DNA of 64,000 nt from Lachnospiraceae bacterium (GTDB lineage: Bacteria; Bacillota; Clostridia; Lachnospirales; Lachnospiraceae), in NCBI GenBank assembly GCA_910575255.1, contig CAJTEM010000010.1, positions 90,197 to 154,196 on the forward strand, read 5' to 3'. The notes under the pieces are model-generated. The model was given only the letters and a program-made list of their open reading frames with translations. It made no database searches and was not told where the DNA came from. How positions within the stretch are numbered: position 1 is the stretch's first letter; every line of letters starts with the position of its first letter. Positions 53,101 to 62,015 of this stretch are shown piece after piece. A program made the translations under genes and the position numbers.

Positions 53101-53715
53101 ATGGAAGTAAGGAATATAGAAGACTCAGAATTTAAGAAGTACGGACGGATTCTTACCGGCTATGATTTTGCCGAATTATGTAAGGCGATGGAGAAATCGC
53201 CGCTTCCGGACACAGTAGTTTATGAACCGTCAGTGAGTTATCTGGAAGAGCTTCCCATTGCAGAGGAGCTTAAAGAAAGGGCATATGGCGGGCTGCCGGT
53301 ACAGATCGGATATTGCAACGGCAGCAATCATTTCCTGAATGCGGTGGAGTATCACAGAAATTCGGAACTGAATATTGCGGTGACAGATGCCATCCTTATC
53401 CTTGGAAGGCAGCAGGATATCGAAGAGGGTTATCTTTATGATACGTCAAAGATGGAGATGTTCCGGCTTCCGGCAGGTGTCGGGATCGAGCTTTATGGGA
53501 CAACCCTGCATTATGCGCCGTGCAATGCGGACGGCAATGGGTTTAAGGTGGTGGTTGTGCTGCCCAGAGGAACCAATTATCCTCTCTCCAGGTTATGGAG
53601 TGAGGGGGAGGACCGGCTTCTTGCAGCAACAAACAAGTGGCTGATCGGCCATGCGCAGGGCGGGCTTCCCGAAACGGCCTTTATCGGGCTGAAAGGGGAA
53701 AATCTGTCTGTCTGA
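53101..53715 (+). CDS. DUF4867 family protein (cupin-like, sugar-catabolic locus)
   Basis: 204 residues. I recognise the DUF4867 pattern: MEVRNIEDSEFKKYGRIL, the LPVQIGYCNGSNHFLNAVEY segment, YLYDTSKMEMFRLPAGVGIE, and LHYAPCN with VVVLPRGTNYPL. It appears to be a double-strand beta-helix (cupin-like) protein. The family is met next to fucose/arabinose-isomerase-like genes; its reaction is not established. It could be an aldose mutarotase- or ketose isomerase-like accessory. ATG 53101 has GGAAGGAGTAG upstream. Confidence 0.78.
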   Translation: MEVRNIEDSEFKKYGRILTGYDFAELCKAMEKSPLPDTVVYEPSVSYLEELPIAEELKERAYGGLPVQIGYCNGSNHFLNAVEYHRNSELNIAVTDAILILGRQQDIEEGYLYDTSKMEMFRLPAGVGIELYGTTLHYAPCNADGNGFKVVVVLPRGTNYPLSRLWSEGEDRLLAATNKWLIGHAQGGLPETAFIGLKGENLSV

Positions 53716-53764
53716 CCGGACAGAAAAAACAAGAAAAATAAGCAGAAAGATGGAGGAAGATAAC

Positions 53765-55252
53765 ATGAAAAACACGCCGAAAATCAAGATCGGAATTGTA
53801 GCGGTAAGCCGGGACTGTTTTCCGGAATCACTTTCCGTTACCAGAAGGAAGAATCTGGTTCGGGCATATAAGGCAAAATATGATGAAACCGAGATTTATG
53901 AGTGTCCTGTCTGTATCGTGGAAAGTGAGATACATATGCTGCAGGCGCTTGAAGATATCAAACGGGAGGGCTGCAATGCACTTTGCGTTTATCTTGGGAA
54001 TTTTGGGCCGGAGATAGCCGAGACCATGCTTGCGAAGCAGTTTGACGGTCCGAAAATGTTTATAGCTGCGGCAGAAGAGACTTCTGCGGACGGAGGGCTT
54101 GTCCAGGGCCGGGGTGATGCCTACTGCGGCATGCTTAATGCAAGCTATAATCTCCATTTGAGAGGCGTTAAAGCCTATATTCCCGAGTATCCGGTGGGAA
54201 CGGCGGATGAATGTGCAGACATGATTCATGAGTTTTTGCCTGTTGCAAAAGCAATATATGCAGTGAGGAACTTAAAAATTATATCTTTTGGTCCGCGTCC
54301 CACGAATTTCCTTGCCTGCAATGCACCGATTCAGCAGTTATATCATCTTGGAGCGGAGATCGAAGAGAATTCCGAGCTTGACCTTTTTGAGAGTTTCAAT
54401 CATCACGCCGGAGATTCCAGAATACCGGATGTTGCCGCAGATATGAGGAAGGAGCTTGGAGCAGGAAACAAGAAGCCGGAGATACTTGAAAAGCTTGCTC
54501 AGTATGAGCTTACACTTCTTGACTGGGTTGAGGCACATAAGGGTTCAAGAGAATTTGTGGCGATCGCCGGGAAATGCTGGCCCGCATTCCAGACACAGTT
54601 TGGATTTGTTCCCTGCTATGTGAATTCAAGGCTGACAGGAATGGGAATACCCGTTTCCTGTGAGGTGGATATCTATGGCGCCCTCTCCGAGTTTATCGGA
54701 ACAATTATATCGGATGATGTGGTCACTCTTCTTGACATTAACAATACCGTGCCCAAGGATCTCTATGATGAGGATATCAGGGATAAATACAGCTATGCAC
54801 AGACAGATACCTTTATGGGCTTCCACTGTGGAAATACCTGCTCCAGGAAACTGGCATTCTGCGAGATGCGCAATCAGATGATTATGGCACGTTCTCTTCC
54901 GGAGGAGGTTACAAACGGTACCCTTGAGGGGGACATCGCACCAGGTGATATCACCTTTTTCCGGCTCCAGAGCACATCGGATGCCAAGCTCCGGGCGTAT
55001 GTTGCCCAGGGAGAGATTCTTCCGGTTGCCAGCAGATCCTTTGGATCCATCGGAGTGTTTGCTATTCCTGAGATGAAGCGTTTTTACCGCCATGTTCTGA
55101 TAGAGAAGAATTATCCCCACCATGGGGCGGTGGCATTTGGACATTATGGAAAAGCATTGTATGAGGTATTTAAAATGTTGGGGGTAGAGCTGTCGGAGAT
55201 TGATTATAACCAGCCGCGGACAGAGAGATATATCGGTGAAAATCCGTTTTAA
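53765..55252 (+). CDS. L-fucose/L-arabinose isomerase family protein
   Basis: 495 residues. The two-domain fold of fucose and arabinose isomerases is suggested by KIGIVAVSRDCFPESLSVTR, the middle NLKIISFGPRPTNF, the likely metal ligands in SCEVDIYGALSEFIG and DINNTVPKDL, and the C-terminal VLIEKNYPHHGAVAFGHYGK (His ligand). These enzymes interconvert aldoses and ketoses with Mn2+. It is followed at once by a xylulokinase-like gene, so a pentose aldose-to-ketose step is likely. Substrate cannot be read from sequence. ATG 53765 has GGAGGAAGATAAC upstream. Confidence 0.83.
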   Translation: MKNTPKIKIGIVAVSRDCFPESLSVTRRKNLVRAYKAKYDETEIYECPVCIVESEIHMLQALEDIKREGCNALCVYLGNFGPEIAETMLAKQFDGPKMFIAAAEETSADGGLVQGRGDAYCGMLNASYNLHLRGVKAYIPEYPVGTADECADMIHEFLPVAKAIYAVRNLKIISFGPRPTNFLACNAPIQQLYHLGAEIEENSELDLFESFNHHAGDSRIPDVAADMRKELGAGNKKPEILEKLAQYELTLLDWVEAHKGSREFVAIAGKCWPAFQTQFGFVPCYVNSRLTGMGIPVSCEVDIYGALSEFIGTIISDDVVTLLDINNTVPKDLYDEDIRDKYSYAQTDTFMGFHCGNTCSRKLAFCEMRNQMIMARSLPEEVTNGTLEGDIAPGDITFFRLQSTSDAKLRAYVAQGEILPVASRSFGSIGVFAIPEMKRFYRHVLIEKNYPHHGAVAFGHYGKALYEVFKMLGVELSEIDYNQPRTERYIGENPF

Positions 55253-55262
55253 GGAGGAATAT

Positions 55263-56729
55263 ATGCTATATATAGGTATCGATCTTGGCACGTCAGCAGT
55301 TAAGCTGCTGCTAATGGATGCTGACGGAAGAATAAAGAAAATCGTTTCCAGAAGCTATGATATTTCCTTCCCCCATACAGGCTGGTCCGAGCAAAATCCG
55401 GAAGACTGGTTTGACTGCTCTGTGGATGGCCTGAGGGAGCTTTTGGCGGAGGCCGATAAGGAACAGGTGGCAGGTATCAGCTTTGGGGGGCAGATGCATG
55501 GTCTGATTACCCTGGATGAGGAGGATCGCATTATCCGTCCTGCCATACTTTGGAATGACGGAAGGACAGCAAAGGAGACCGAGTATCTCAATTCTGTGAT
55601 CGGTAAGGATAAGCTGTCTAATTACACAGCAAATATTGCCTTTGCCGGGTTCACCGCGCCGAAAATTCTCTGGATGCAGAAGAATGAACCGGAGCTTTGG
55701 AGCAGAGTATGTAAGATTATGCTCCCCAAGGACTACATGGCATATCGTATGTCCGGAGTCTTCTGTACTGATTATTCAGATGCATCCGGAACGCTGCTTC
55801 TGGATGTGAAAAACCGTAAATGGTCAGAAGAAATGCTTCGTATCTGTAATATCACGGAGAGTATGCTGCCAAAGCTGTACGAGAGCTATGAAGCGGTGGG
55901 AAATCTCAAGGCAGAGGAAGCGGAAATTCTGGGGCTTTCCACCAGGGTGAAGATTATCGCCGGCGCGGGAGACAATGCGGCGGCCGCCATCGGAACCGGT
56001 ACGGTGGGGAACGGGAAATGCAATCTGTCTTTGGGAACCAGCGGTACGTTGTTTGTATCCAGCAAAGCATTTGGAGTGGATAAAAATAATGCGCTTCATT
56101 CCTTCGCCCATGCTGACGGAGGCTATCATCTTATGGGATGCATGCTGTCCGCGGCTTCATGCAATATGTGGTGGATGAATGATATCATGAAGACCTCTGA
56201 TTATTCCGCAGAGCAGGCAGGGATAAAACGGCTTGGGGAGAATCCGGTGTATTTTCTGCCCTATCTCATGGGGGAGAGATCGCCCCACAACGACCCGTCC
56301 GCAAGGGCATTGTTCTTTGGAATGTCCATGGATACAACGAGAGAGGATATGACCCAGGCAGTTTTTGAGGGGGTTGCATTTGCCCTTCGGGATTCCCTTG
56401 AGGTGGCAAGAGATCTGGGCATTGCCATTGACCGCTCAAAGCTATGCGGCGGCGGTGCAAAGAGCAAGCTCTGGAGGAGGATCCTTGCATCGGTACTGAA
56501 CCTGAAGCTGGAAGTGGTTGAAAATGAAGAGGGACCGGGATTCGGGGCGGCAATCCTGGCAGCAGTGGGCTGCGGCGAGTATCCGGATGTTGAGGCAGCC
56601 TGCGAGAAGCTGGTGAAGGTCATCGATGTGATTGAGCCGGAGCCGGATCTGGTGGAGAAGTACAATAAAAGCTATGAGAAGTTCCGGAGGATTTATCCTG
56701 CGGTGGCAGGGCTTTTTGAATCACGATAA
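55263..56729 (+). CDS. xylB: Xylulokinase-like FGGY carbohydrate kinase
   Basis: 488 residues from ATG 55263 (AAGGAGGAAT before it). FGGY motifs: [20 protein letters not shown] (phosphate loop), the MHGL of xylulokinases in [57 protein letters not shown] and [19 protein letters not shown]. These fit XylB, which phosphorylates D-xylulose to D-xylulose-5-phosphate. L-ribulose or other ketopentoses remain possible. 10 bp after the isomerase gene. Confidence 0.9.
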   Translation: MLYIGIDLGTSAVKLLLMDADGRIKKIVSRSYDISFPHTGWSEQNPEDWFDCSVDGLRELLAEADKEQVAGISFGGQMHGLITLDEEDRIIRPAILWNDGRTAKETEYLNSVIGKDKLSNYTANIAFAGFTAPKILWMQKNEPELWSRVCKIMLPKDYMAYRMSGVFCTDYSDASGTLLLDVKNRKWSEEMLRICNITESMLPKLYESYEAVGNLKAEEAEILGLSTRVKIIAGAGDNAAAAIGTGTVGNGKCNLSLGTSGTLFVSSKAFGVDKNNALHSFAHADGGYHLMGCMLSAASCNMWWMNDIMKTSDYSAEQAGIKRLGENPVYFLPYLMGERSPHNDPSARALFFGMSMDTTREDMTQAVFEGVAFALRDSLEVARDLGIAIDRSKLCGGGAKSKLWRRILASVLNLKLEVVENEEGPGFGAAILAAVGCGEYPDVEAACEKLVKVIDVIEPEPDLVEKYNKSYEKFRRIYPAVAGLFESR

Positions 56730-56773
56730 AGAGAAGCTGGCAGGGTGAAATACCTGCAGAATGGAGAAAAACT

Positions 56774-57427
56774 ATGAAATTATTTATTGATACGGCCAAT
56801 GTTGAGGAGATAAGGGAAGCTAATGACCTTGGGGTTATTTGCGGGGTGACCACGAATCCGTCCCTTATCGCAAAAGAAGGCAGAGATTTTAAAGAAGTGA
56901 TTGCACAGATTGCCAGTATTGTGGATGGACCCATCAGCGGTGAGGTAAAAGCAACCACGGTGGATGCAAAAGGCATGATTCAGGAAGGAAGAGAAATTGC
57001 GAAAATCCATCCCAATATGGTAGTGAAAATTCCTATGACTGCGGAAGGATTAAAGGCAGTCAGACAGCTTTCCAGCGAAGGCATCCGGACAAACGTAACT
57101 TTGGTATTTTCCGCAAATCAGGCTCTTCTGGCTGCAAGGGCAGGGGCAGCATATGTATCTCCCTTCCTGGGGAGGCTTGACGATATCAGCCAGCCTGGTG
57201 TGGAGCTGATTGAAAAGATTGTGCCGATATTTGAACATTATGGGCTAAATACGGAAATTATTGCCGCATCCGTCCGAAATCCTATTCATGTAACCGACTG
57301 CGCGCTTGCAGGAGCCCATATTGCAACCGTCCCGTATTCTGTAATAAAAGCGATGATTTCTCATCCACTGACCACACAGGGGATAGAGAAATTTCAGAAG
57401 GATTATCTGAATAGCGTACAGGGATAA
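56774..57427 (+). CDS. Fructose-6-phosphate aldolase/transaldolase-like protein
   Basis: 217 residues, the short single-barrel subfamily (MipB/FSA/TalC). [33 protein letters not shown], Schiff-base lysine in [45 protein letters not shown] and [19 protein letters not shown]. Members act as transaldolase (fructose-6-P + erythrose-4-P exchange) or as fructose-6-P aldolase. Next to transketolase and a pentulose kinase, the transaldolase role is the more likely. ATG 56774 has GGAGAAAAAC upstream. Confidence 0.92.
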   Translation: MKLFIDTANVEEIREANDLGVICGVTTNPSLIAKEGRDFKEVIAQIASIVDGPISGEVKATTVDAKGMIQEGREIAKIHPNMVVKIPMTAEGLKAVRQLSSEGIRTNVTLVFSANQALLAARAGAAYVSPFLGRLDDISQPGVELIEKIVPIFEHYGLNTEIIAASVRNPIHVTDCALAGAHIATVPYSVIKAMISHPLTTQGIEKFQKDYLNSVQG

Positions 57428-57456
57428 ATTCAGAAACCGTTCAAGAGGAGAATGAA

Positions 57457-58287
57457 ATGAATAAATCAGAGCTTCAGAAAAAGGCGGTAGAAGTTCGTAA
57501 AGGTATTCTGACCGGTGTATATCATGCGAAAAGCGGCCATCCCGGAGGGTCACTGTCCGCGGCAGATATTTATACCTATCTGTATTTTGAGGAGATGAAT
57601 ATAGACCCTTCCCATCCGGAGGATCCGGATCGTGACCGGTTTGTGCTTTCTAAGGGACATACGGCACCGGGATATTACAGCGCATTGGCATTAAGGGGAT
57701 TTTTCCCGACAGAGGATTTAAAGACACTGAGGCATACCGGCTCTTATCTTCAGGGACATCCTGACAGGAAACATATTCCAGGGGTGGACATGTCCTCGGG
57801 TTCCCTGGGACAGGGGTTTTCCGCTGCGGCAGGAATGGCTCTTGCGGCGAAGATGCAGGGCAGGGAATACAGAACCTACTGCTTGTGCGGAGACGGAGAG
57901 CTGCAGGAGGGACAGATATGGGAAGCGGCAATGTTTGCCGGCCATAGAAGGCTTGACAACCTCTGCCTGATCGTAGACAATAATAACCTCCAGATCGACG
58001 GAACAGTGGAGGAAATCTGCTCTCCCTATCCCATCGATGAAAAATTCAAGGCCTTTAATTTTTATGTGATTACGATAAACGGGAATGACTTTGATGAGAT
58101 CAGGAAAGCATTTGACGAGGCAAGGCAGCATAAGGGACAGCCTGCTGCAATCATCGCATCTACTGTAAAAGGCAAGGGCATCTCATTTATGGAGAATAAA
58201 GTAGGCTGGCATGGGAAAGCGCCGAATGACGAGGAATACAGGCTGGCGATGGAAGAGCTTGGAGAGGAGGCGGCCAAATTATGCTAG
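57457..58287 (+). CDS. Transketolase, N-terminal (TPP-binding) subunit
   Basis: 276 residues. KSGHPGGSLSAADIYTYLYF, SKGHTAPGYYSALAL, the TPP motif GDGELQEGQIWEAAMFAGHR to NNNLQIDG, and KGKGISFMENKVGWHG. It is the first half of a two-gene transketolase, as found in many anaerobes and archaea. ATG 57457 has AAGAGGAGAATGA upstream. The second half begins 6 bp before its stop. Confidence 0.95.
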   Translation: MNKSELQKKAVEVRKGILTGVYHAKSGHPGGSLSAADIYTYLYFEEMNIDPSHPEDPDRDRFVLSKGHTAPGYYSALALRGFFPTEDLKTLRHTGSYLQGHPDRKHIPGVDMSSGSLGQGFSAAAGMALAAKMQGREYRTYCLCGDGELQEGQIWEAAMFAGHRRLDNLCLIVDNNNLQIDGTVEEICSPYPIDEKFKAFNFYVITINGNDFDEIRKAFDEARQHKGQPAAIIASTVKGKGISFMENKVGWHGKAPNDEEYRLAMEELGEEAAKLC

Positions 58288-59219
58288 GAAATAAATCCGT
58301 GGCAACCAGGGATAGCTATGGCAATGCATTAGCTGAGCTGGCAAAGGAGCATGATGACCTGATTGTACTGGATGCCGATCTTGCTGCTGCCACAAAGACG
58401 GCAATATTTAAAAAGACATTTCCCAAACGTCATATTGACTGCGGAATCGCTGAGGCAAATATGGCGGGAATTGCAGCAGGAATGGCGACCTGCGGTTATG
58501 TTCCGTTCATGAGTTCCTTTGCCATGTTTGCCGCAGGCCGTGCGTTTGAGCAGGTGAGAAACAGCATCGGCTATCCCCATCTGAATGTGAAAATCGGAGC
58601 CACCCATGCAGGGATTTCCGTAGGGGAGGATGGCGCCACCCATCAATGCTGTGAGGATCTGGCGCTGATGAGGGAAATACCGGGAATGGTGGTGATCAAT
58701 CCCTGTGATGATGTTGAGGCAAGGGCAGCAGTAAAAGCCGCCTATGAATATATCGGCCCGGTATATCTTCGATTCGGGAGGCTGGCGCTTCCGGTGATCA
58801 ATGAGGAAGCGGATTATCGATTTGAAATCGGAAAAGGCGTCTTGCTGAAAGAAGGAAGGGATGTTTCGATTATTGCCACAGGCCTTTGTGTTTCAGAGAG
58901 CCTTGAGGCATCAAAGATGCTTGCAGAGGATGGGATTGATGCGGAAGTAATCAATATCCATACCATCAAGCCTCTGGATGAGGAGATGGTGACGGCTACG
59001 GCTTCAAAGACCAGGCGGGTGTTTACCGTGGAGGAGCACTCGGTAATCGGAGGACTCGGAAGCGCTGTCGCGGAGGTACTTTCCGGCAAGTGCCCGGTAA
59101 GGCTGACACGGATCGGGGTACAGGACCAATTCGGAGAATCCGGGCCTGCAAGGGAGCTTATCCATAAGTACGGGCTGGATGCAGAAGGGATATATAAGCA
59201 GATAAAAGCAGGAATTTAG
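58281..59219 (+). CDS. Transketolase, C-terminal (pyrimidine-binding) subunit
   Basis: 312 residues. TRDSYGNALAELAKEHDDLI, CGIAEANMAGIAAGMATCGY (catalytic Glu), FAAGRAFEQVRNSIGYPHLN, HAGISVGEDGATHQ and the C-terminal EEHSVIGGLGSAVAEVL. It completes the active transketolase with the previous subunit. ATG 58281 overlaps the first subunit by 7 bp, so equal synthesis is expected. Terminator follows at 59255. Confidence 0.95.
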   Translation: MLGNKSVATRDSYGNALAELAKEHDDLIVLDADLAAATKTAIFKKTFPKRHIDCGIAEANMAGIAAGMATCGYVPFMSSFAMFAAGRAFEQVRNSIGYPHLNVKIGATHAGISVGEDGATHQCCEDLALMREIPGMVVINPCDDVEARAAVKAAYEYIGPVYLRFGRLALPVINEEADYRFEIGKGVLLKEGRDVSIIATGLCVSESLEASKMLAEDGIDAEVINIHTIKPLDEEMVTATASKTRRVFTVEEHSVIGGLGSAVAEVLSGKCPVRLTRIGVQDQFGESGPARELIHKYGLDAEGIYKQIKAGI

Positions 59220-59254
59220 GATAAGAAAAGCAATGCCGTAAACGTAATGTCAGG

Positions 59255-59295
59255 AAAAAGACAGGAAAACCGTTTGTGTTTCCTGTCTTTTTTTC
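59255..59295 (+). terminator. Terminator after the transketolase genes
   Basis: AAAAAGACAGGAAA (59255-59268) pairs with TTTCCTGTCTTTTT (59279-59292), followed by more T. Its right half overlaps the promoter of the next gene. Confidence 0.93.
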
Positions 59296-59302
59296 GTATA
59301 AT
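59274..59302 (+). promoter_or_regulatory. Promoter of the orphan DctP-like gene
   Basis: TTGTGT (59274-59279) and TATAAT (59297-59302) with a 17-bp spacer; the -35 lies in the loop of the preceding terminator. Confidence 0.6.
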
Positions 59303-59377
59303 AGGGATGGTTACCCTTGTCCACTGAGGGTATAGATTCGCAAGACAAAAGCAGGGATAAAGGACAGGAAACTACGG

Positions 59378-60454
59378 ATGAAAGGTATTTTATTTTCTCG
59401 GAGGCAGGATTTTCGGAAGATTTTTCAGGCAGGAATGGCAGCCTGTGTGCTGGCATTGGTGATCAGTGCCTGCAGCGGTTTGGAGCAGGAGGAGAGGGAG
59501 ACAGTACCGGAGTATGTGTTTACTTATGCAGAGAATCAGGCAGAGGATTATCCGACCACTCTGGGGGCCTATCGTTTTGCGGAGCTGGTGAAGGCGCGTA
59601 CCGGAGGACGGATTGAAATTCTGGTTTATGCCGGAGGAGAGCTGGGAGACGAGCAGGCAGTGATAGAGCAGCTGCAGTATGGCGGGATTGATTTTGTCCG
59701 GGCATCTCTTTCTTCTCTGTCAGAATTTGTGCCAGAGCTGAATGTGCTGCAGATGCCGTATCTGTACAAGAATTCCGGGCATATGTGGCGGGTTCTGGAG
59801 GGGGAGATCGGAGCGGAATTCATGAAGAGGCTGGATGGTTCCGGATTGACGGGCTTATCCTGGTATGATGCCGGTGCACGGAACTTTTATTGCAGAGAGA
59901 AGCCGATTCAGAGACTGGAGGATGTGAGAGGAATGCGGATCCGGGTTCAGGAATCTCAGATGATGGCAGCGATTGTGGAAGTGCTGGGAGGAACGGCCGT
60001 ACCGATGACCTACGCGGAGGTATATTCGGCTCTTGAGACAGGCGTAATTGACGGAGCAGAGAATAACTGGCCCTCCTATGAATCCATGCGCCATTATGAG
60101 GTGGCTCCCTATTATACGGTGGATGAGCATACCCGGGTGCCGGAGATGCAGCTGATGTCTCAGTATACCTGGGAGAAGCTGTCACCGGAGGATCAGTCCG
60201 TGATTTTGGAATGTGCGCAGGAGTCTGCCCTGTACGAACGGGAGCTTTGGACACGTCGGTCAGAGGCCTCTGAAAACCGGGTGCGTGATAATGGTTGCCT
60301 GGTGGCGGAAATGCCGGAAGAAGAGAGAATACGTTTTCGGGAGGCAATGATGCCGATATACCAGAAGTATTGTGCCGATTATATGGATGTGGTGGAGCGA
60401 ATCGAGGAAGAAGGAGAGAAAATGGAAGAACAGGACAGAGAACAGAATGATTGA
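59378..60454 (+). CDS. Orphan TRAP-type (DctP-like) solute-binding lipoprotein
   Basis: 358 residues. Signal peptide with lipobox ISAC (Cys near residue 32), then a DctP fold: YPTTLGAYRFAELVKARTGG, the ligand loop MRIRVQESQMMAAIVEVLGG and the family signature MTYAEVYSALETGVIDGAENN. A Glu-rich tail closes it. There are no dctQ or dctM genes beside it; it is bounded by terminators. It may feed the DctQM pair at 45-47 kb or act as an extracytoplasmic sensor for a kinase. ATG 59378 has ACAGGAAAC upstream. Confidence 0.88.
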   Translation: MKGILFSRRQDFRKIFQAGMAACVLALVISACSGLEQEERETVPEYVFTYAENQAEDYPTTLGAYRFAELVKARTGGRIEILVYAGGELGDEQAVIEQLQYGGIDFVRASLSSLSEFVPELNVLQMPYLYKNSGHMWRVLEGEIGAEFMKRLDGSGLTGLSWYDAGARNFYCREKPIQRLEDVRGMRIRVQESQMMAAIVEVLGGTAVPMTYAEVYSALETGVIDGAENNWPSYESMRHYEVAPYYTVDEHTRVPEMQLMSQYTWEKLSPEDQSVILECAQESALYERELWTRRSEASENRVRDNGCLVAEMPEEERIRFREAMMPIYQKYCADYMDVVERIEEEGEKMEEQDREQND

Positions 60455-60473
60455 AACAGGAGATTTCGGAAAT

Positions 60474-60536
60474 AACACTCCGGCAGCGAAGAGCCTGTGG
60501 GAATAGGCAGAACTTTGCTGCCGGGGTGTTTTTTTC
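60474..60536. terminator. Terminator between the DctP-like gene and trkH
   Basis: AACACTCCGGCAGC (60474-60487) pairs with GCTGCCGGGGTGTT (60517-60530) with one G-T pair; an inner GCC/GGC pairing and a T-run follow. It serves the plus-strand gene; trkH ends on the minus strand 29 bp later. Confidence 0.88.
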
Positions 60537-60564
60537 AGGAGCAAAAAGGAATTCGGACACATTC

Positions 60565-62004
60565 CTAAAATTTTCTCCAGGTATCACGTACAAATAACAA
60601 AAGCAGAGGGAAGATCTCCAGTCTTCCGGCAAGCATATCAAAGATCAGCATCAGCTTGGCCGGATGGGAGAACAGTCCGAAGTTAGCGGACGGGCCGACC
60701 AGCTCCAGTCCGGGACCGATGTTGTTGAAGGTAGCGGCAACAGCGGTAAAGTTTGTGATCAGATCCGTACCGTCACAGGCCAGCACCAGCAGGGAAAGCG
60801 CAAATATAAGAAGATAAACGATCATAAAGACATTAATATTGCGGACAACCTCATGATCGACGGATTTGCCATCCATACGGATGCTTTTTACCTGACGGGG
60901 ATGGAGATACTGGCTCAGCTCCCTGCCGGAGGATTTGATAAGGATAATAAAGCGGGAGACCTTGATGCCGCCGCCGGTGCTTCCGGCACAGGCACCGACA
61001 AACATCAGCAAAACAAGAATCGTTCGGGAAAGCTCCGGCCACTGGTTAAAATCACAGGTAGCAAAACCAGTGGTGGTGATGATGGATCCGACCTGAAACG
61101 CTGATTCGCGCAAGGCAACGCCGACAGTGGCGTAAAGTCCCCGGATATCCCATCCGATCAACAGGATTGCCGCCAGTATGATGATAAAATACCAGCAGAC
61201 CTCTTCGTTGGAGAAGGCCTGCTTCCACTTACGCAAAAGCAGCAGAAAATAAAAGTTGAAGTTGACGCCAAACAGGATCATGAAAATCGTCACTTCAATC
61301 TGAATCAGGGGAGAATAACTGGCGATACTGTCATTCTTAATTCCAAAGCCGCCGGTTCCTGCCGTACCGAAGGAGGTAGTCAGGGCGTCAAAGACTGGCA
61401 TGCCGCTGACTAACAGGACAACAAACTCAGCAATGGTCATTATAATATAGATGCCATAGAGAATCTTGGCAGTGGAGTGGACCTTGGGCAGCAGCTTACT
61501 GACGGAAGGTCCCGGGCTTTCCGCCTTCATGAGATTCATATGGGAGCCACCGGCCAGCTTTAAAAGCGACAGCAGAAATACCAGCACTCCCATACCTCCG
61601 ATCCAGTGGGTAAAGCTGCGCCAGAGCAGGATACATCTGGGCAGATCTTCCACAGCAGGCAGGATGCTGGCTCCGGTAGTGGTAAAGCCGGAGACTGTTT
61701 CAAACAAAGCATCAATGGGATGCTTGATGGAACCACTGAACAGAAAGGGCAGAGATCCCATGATACTGAGAAAAACCCAGCTCAGCGCTACCGTTATATA
61801 CCCTTCCCTGACATAAAAATACTGACGTTTGGGCTTGCGGATGGTCAGGGCAATCCCAAGGAACAGACAGATGACGCCGCTGATAACAAAGGACCAGAGA
61901 GCAGATTCCTGATACAGGATACCGGTCAGGATGGGCAACAGCATGAAAGCGGCTTCGATGTTTAAGACCCACCCGATTATGTAAAATATAATTCGATAAT
62001 TCAT
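60565..62004 (-). CDS. trkH: Trk/Ktr potassium uptake membrane subunit TrkH
   Basis: 479 residues. The four M-P-M repeats of the K+ filter are visible through their signature glycines: SGFTTTGASI, GTAGTGGFGIKN, ITTTGFATCDFNQWP and AATFNNIGPGLE, together with WRSFTHWIGGMGVLVFLLSL. It conducts K+ under control of the cytosolic TrkA ring. ATG 62004 is preceded by AGGGGAACAAGTT, 11 bp after the trkA stop. Confidence 0.95.
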   Translation of the reverse strand: MNYRIIFYIIGWVLNIEAAFMLLPILTGILYQESALWSFVISGVICLFLGIALTIRKPKRQYFYVREGYITVALSWVFLSIMGSLPFLFSGSIKHPIDALFETVSGFTTTGASILPAVEDLPRCILLWRSFTHWIGGMGVLVFLLSLLKLAGGSHMNLMKAESPGPSVSKLLPKVHSTAKILYGIYIIMTIAEFVVLLVSGMPVFDALTTSFGTAGTGGFGIKNDSIASYSPLIQIEVTIFMILFGVNFNFYFLLLLRKWKQAFSNEEVCWYFIIILAAILLIGWDIRGLYATVGVALRESAFQVGSIITTTGFATCDFNQWPELSRTILVLLMFVGACAGSTGGGIKVSRFIILIKSSGRELSQYLHPRQVKSIRMDGKSVDHEVVRNINVFMIVYLLIFALSLLVLACDGTDLITNFTAVAATFNNIGPGLELVGPSANFGLFSHPAKLMLIFDMLAGRLEIFPLLLLFVRDTWRKF

Positions 62005-62015
62005 AACTTGTTCCC

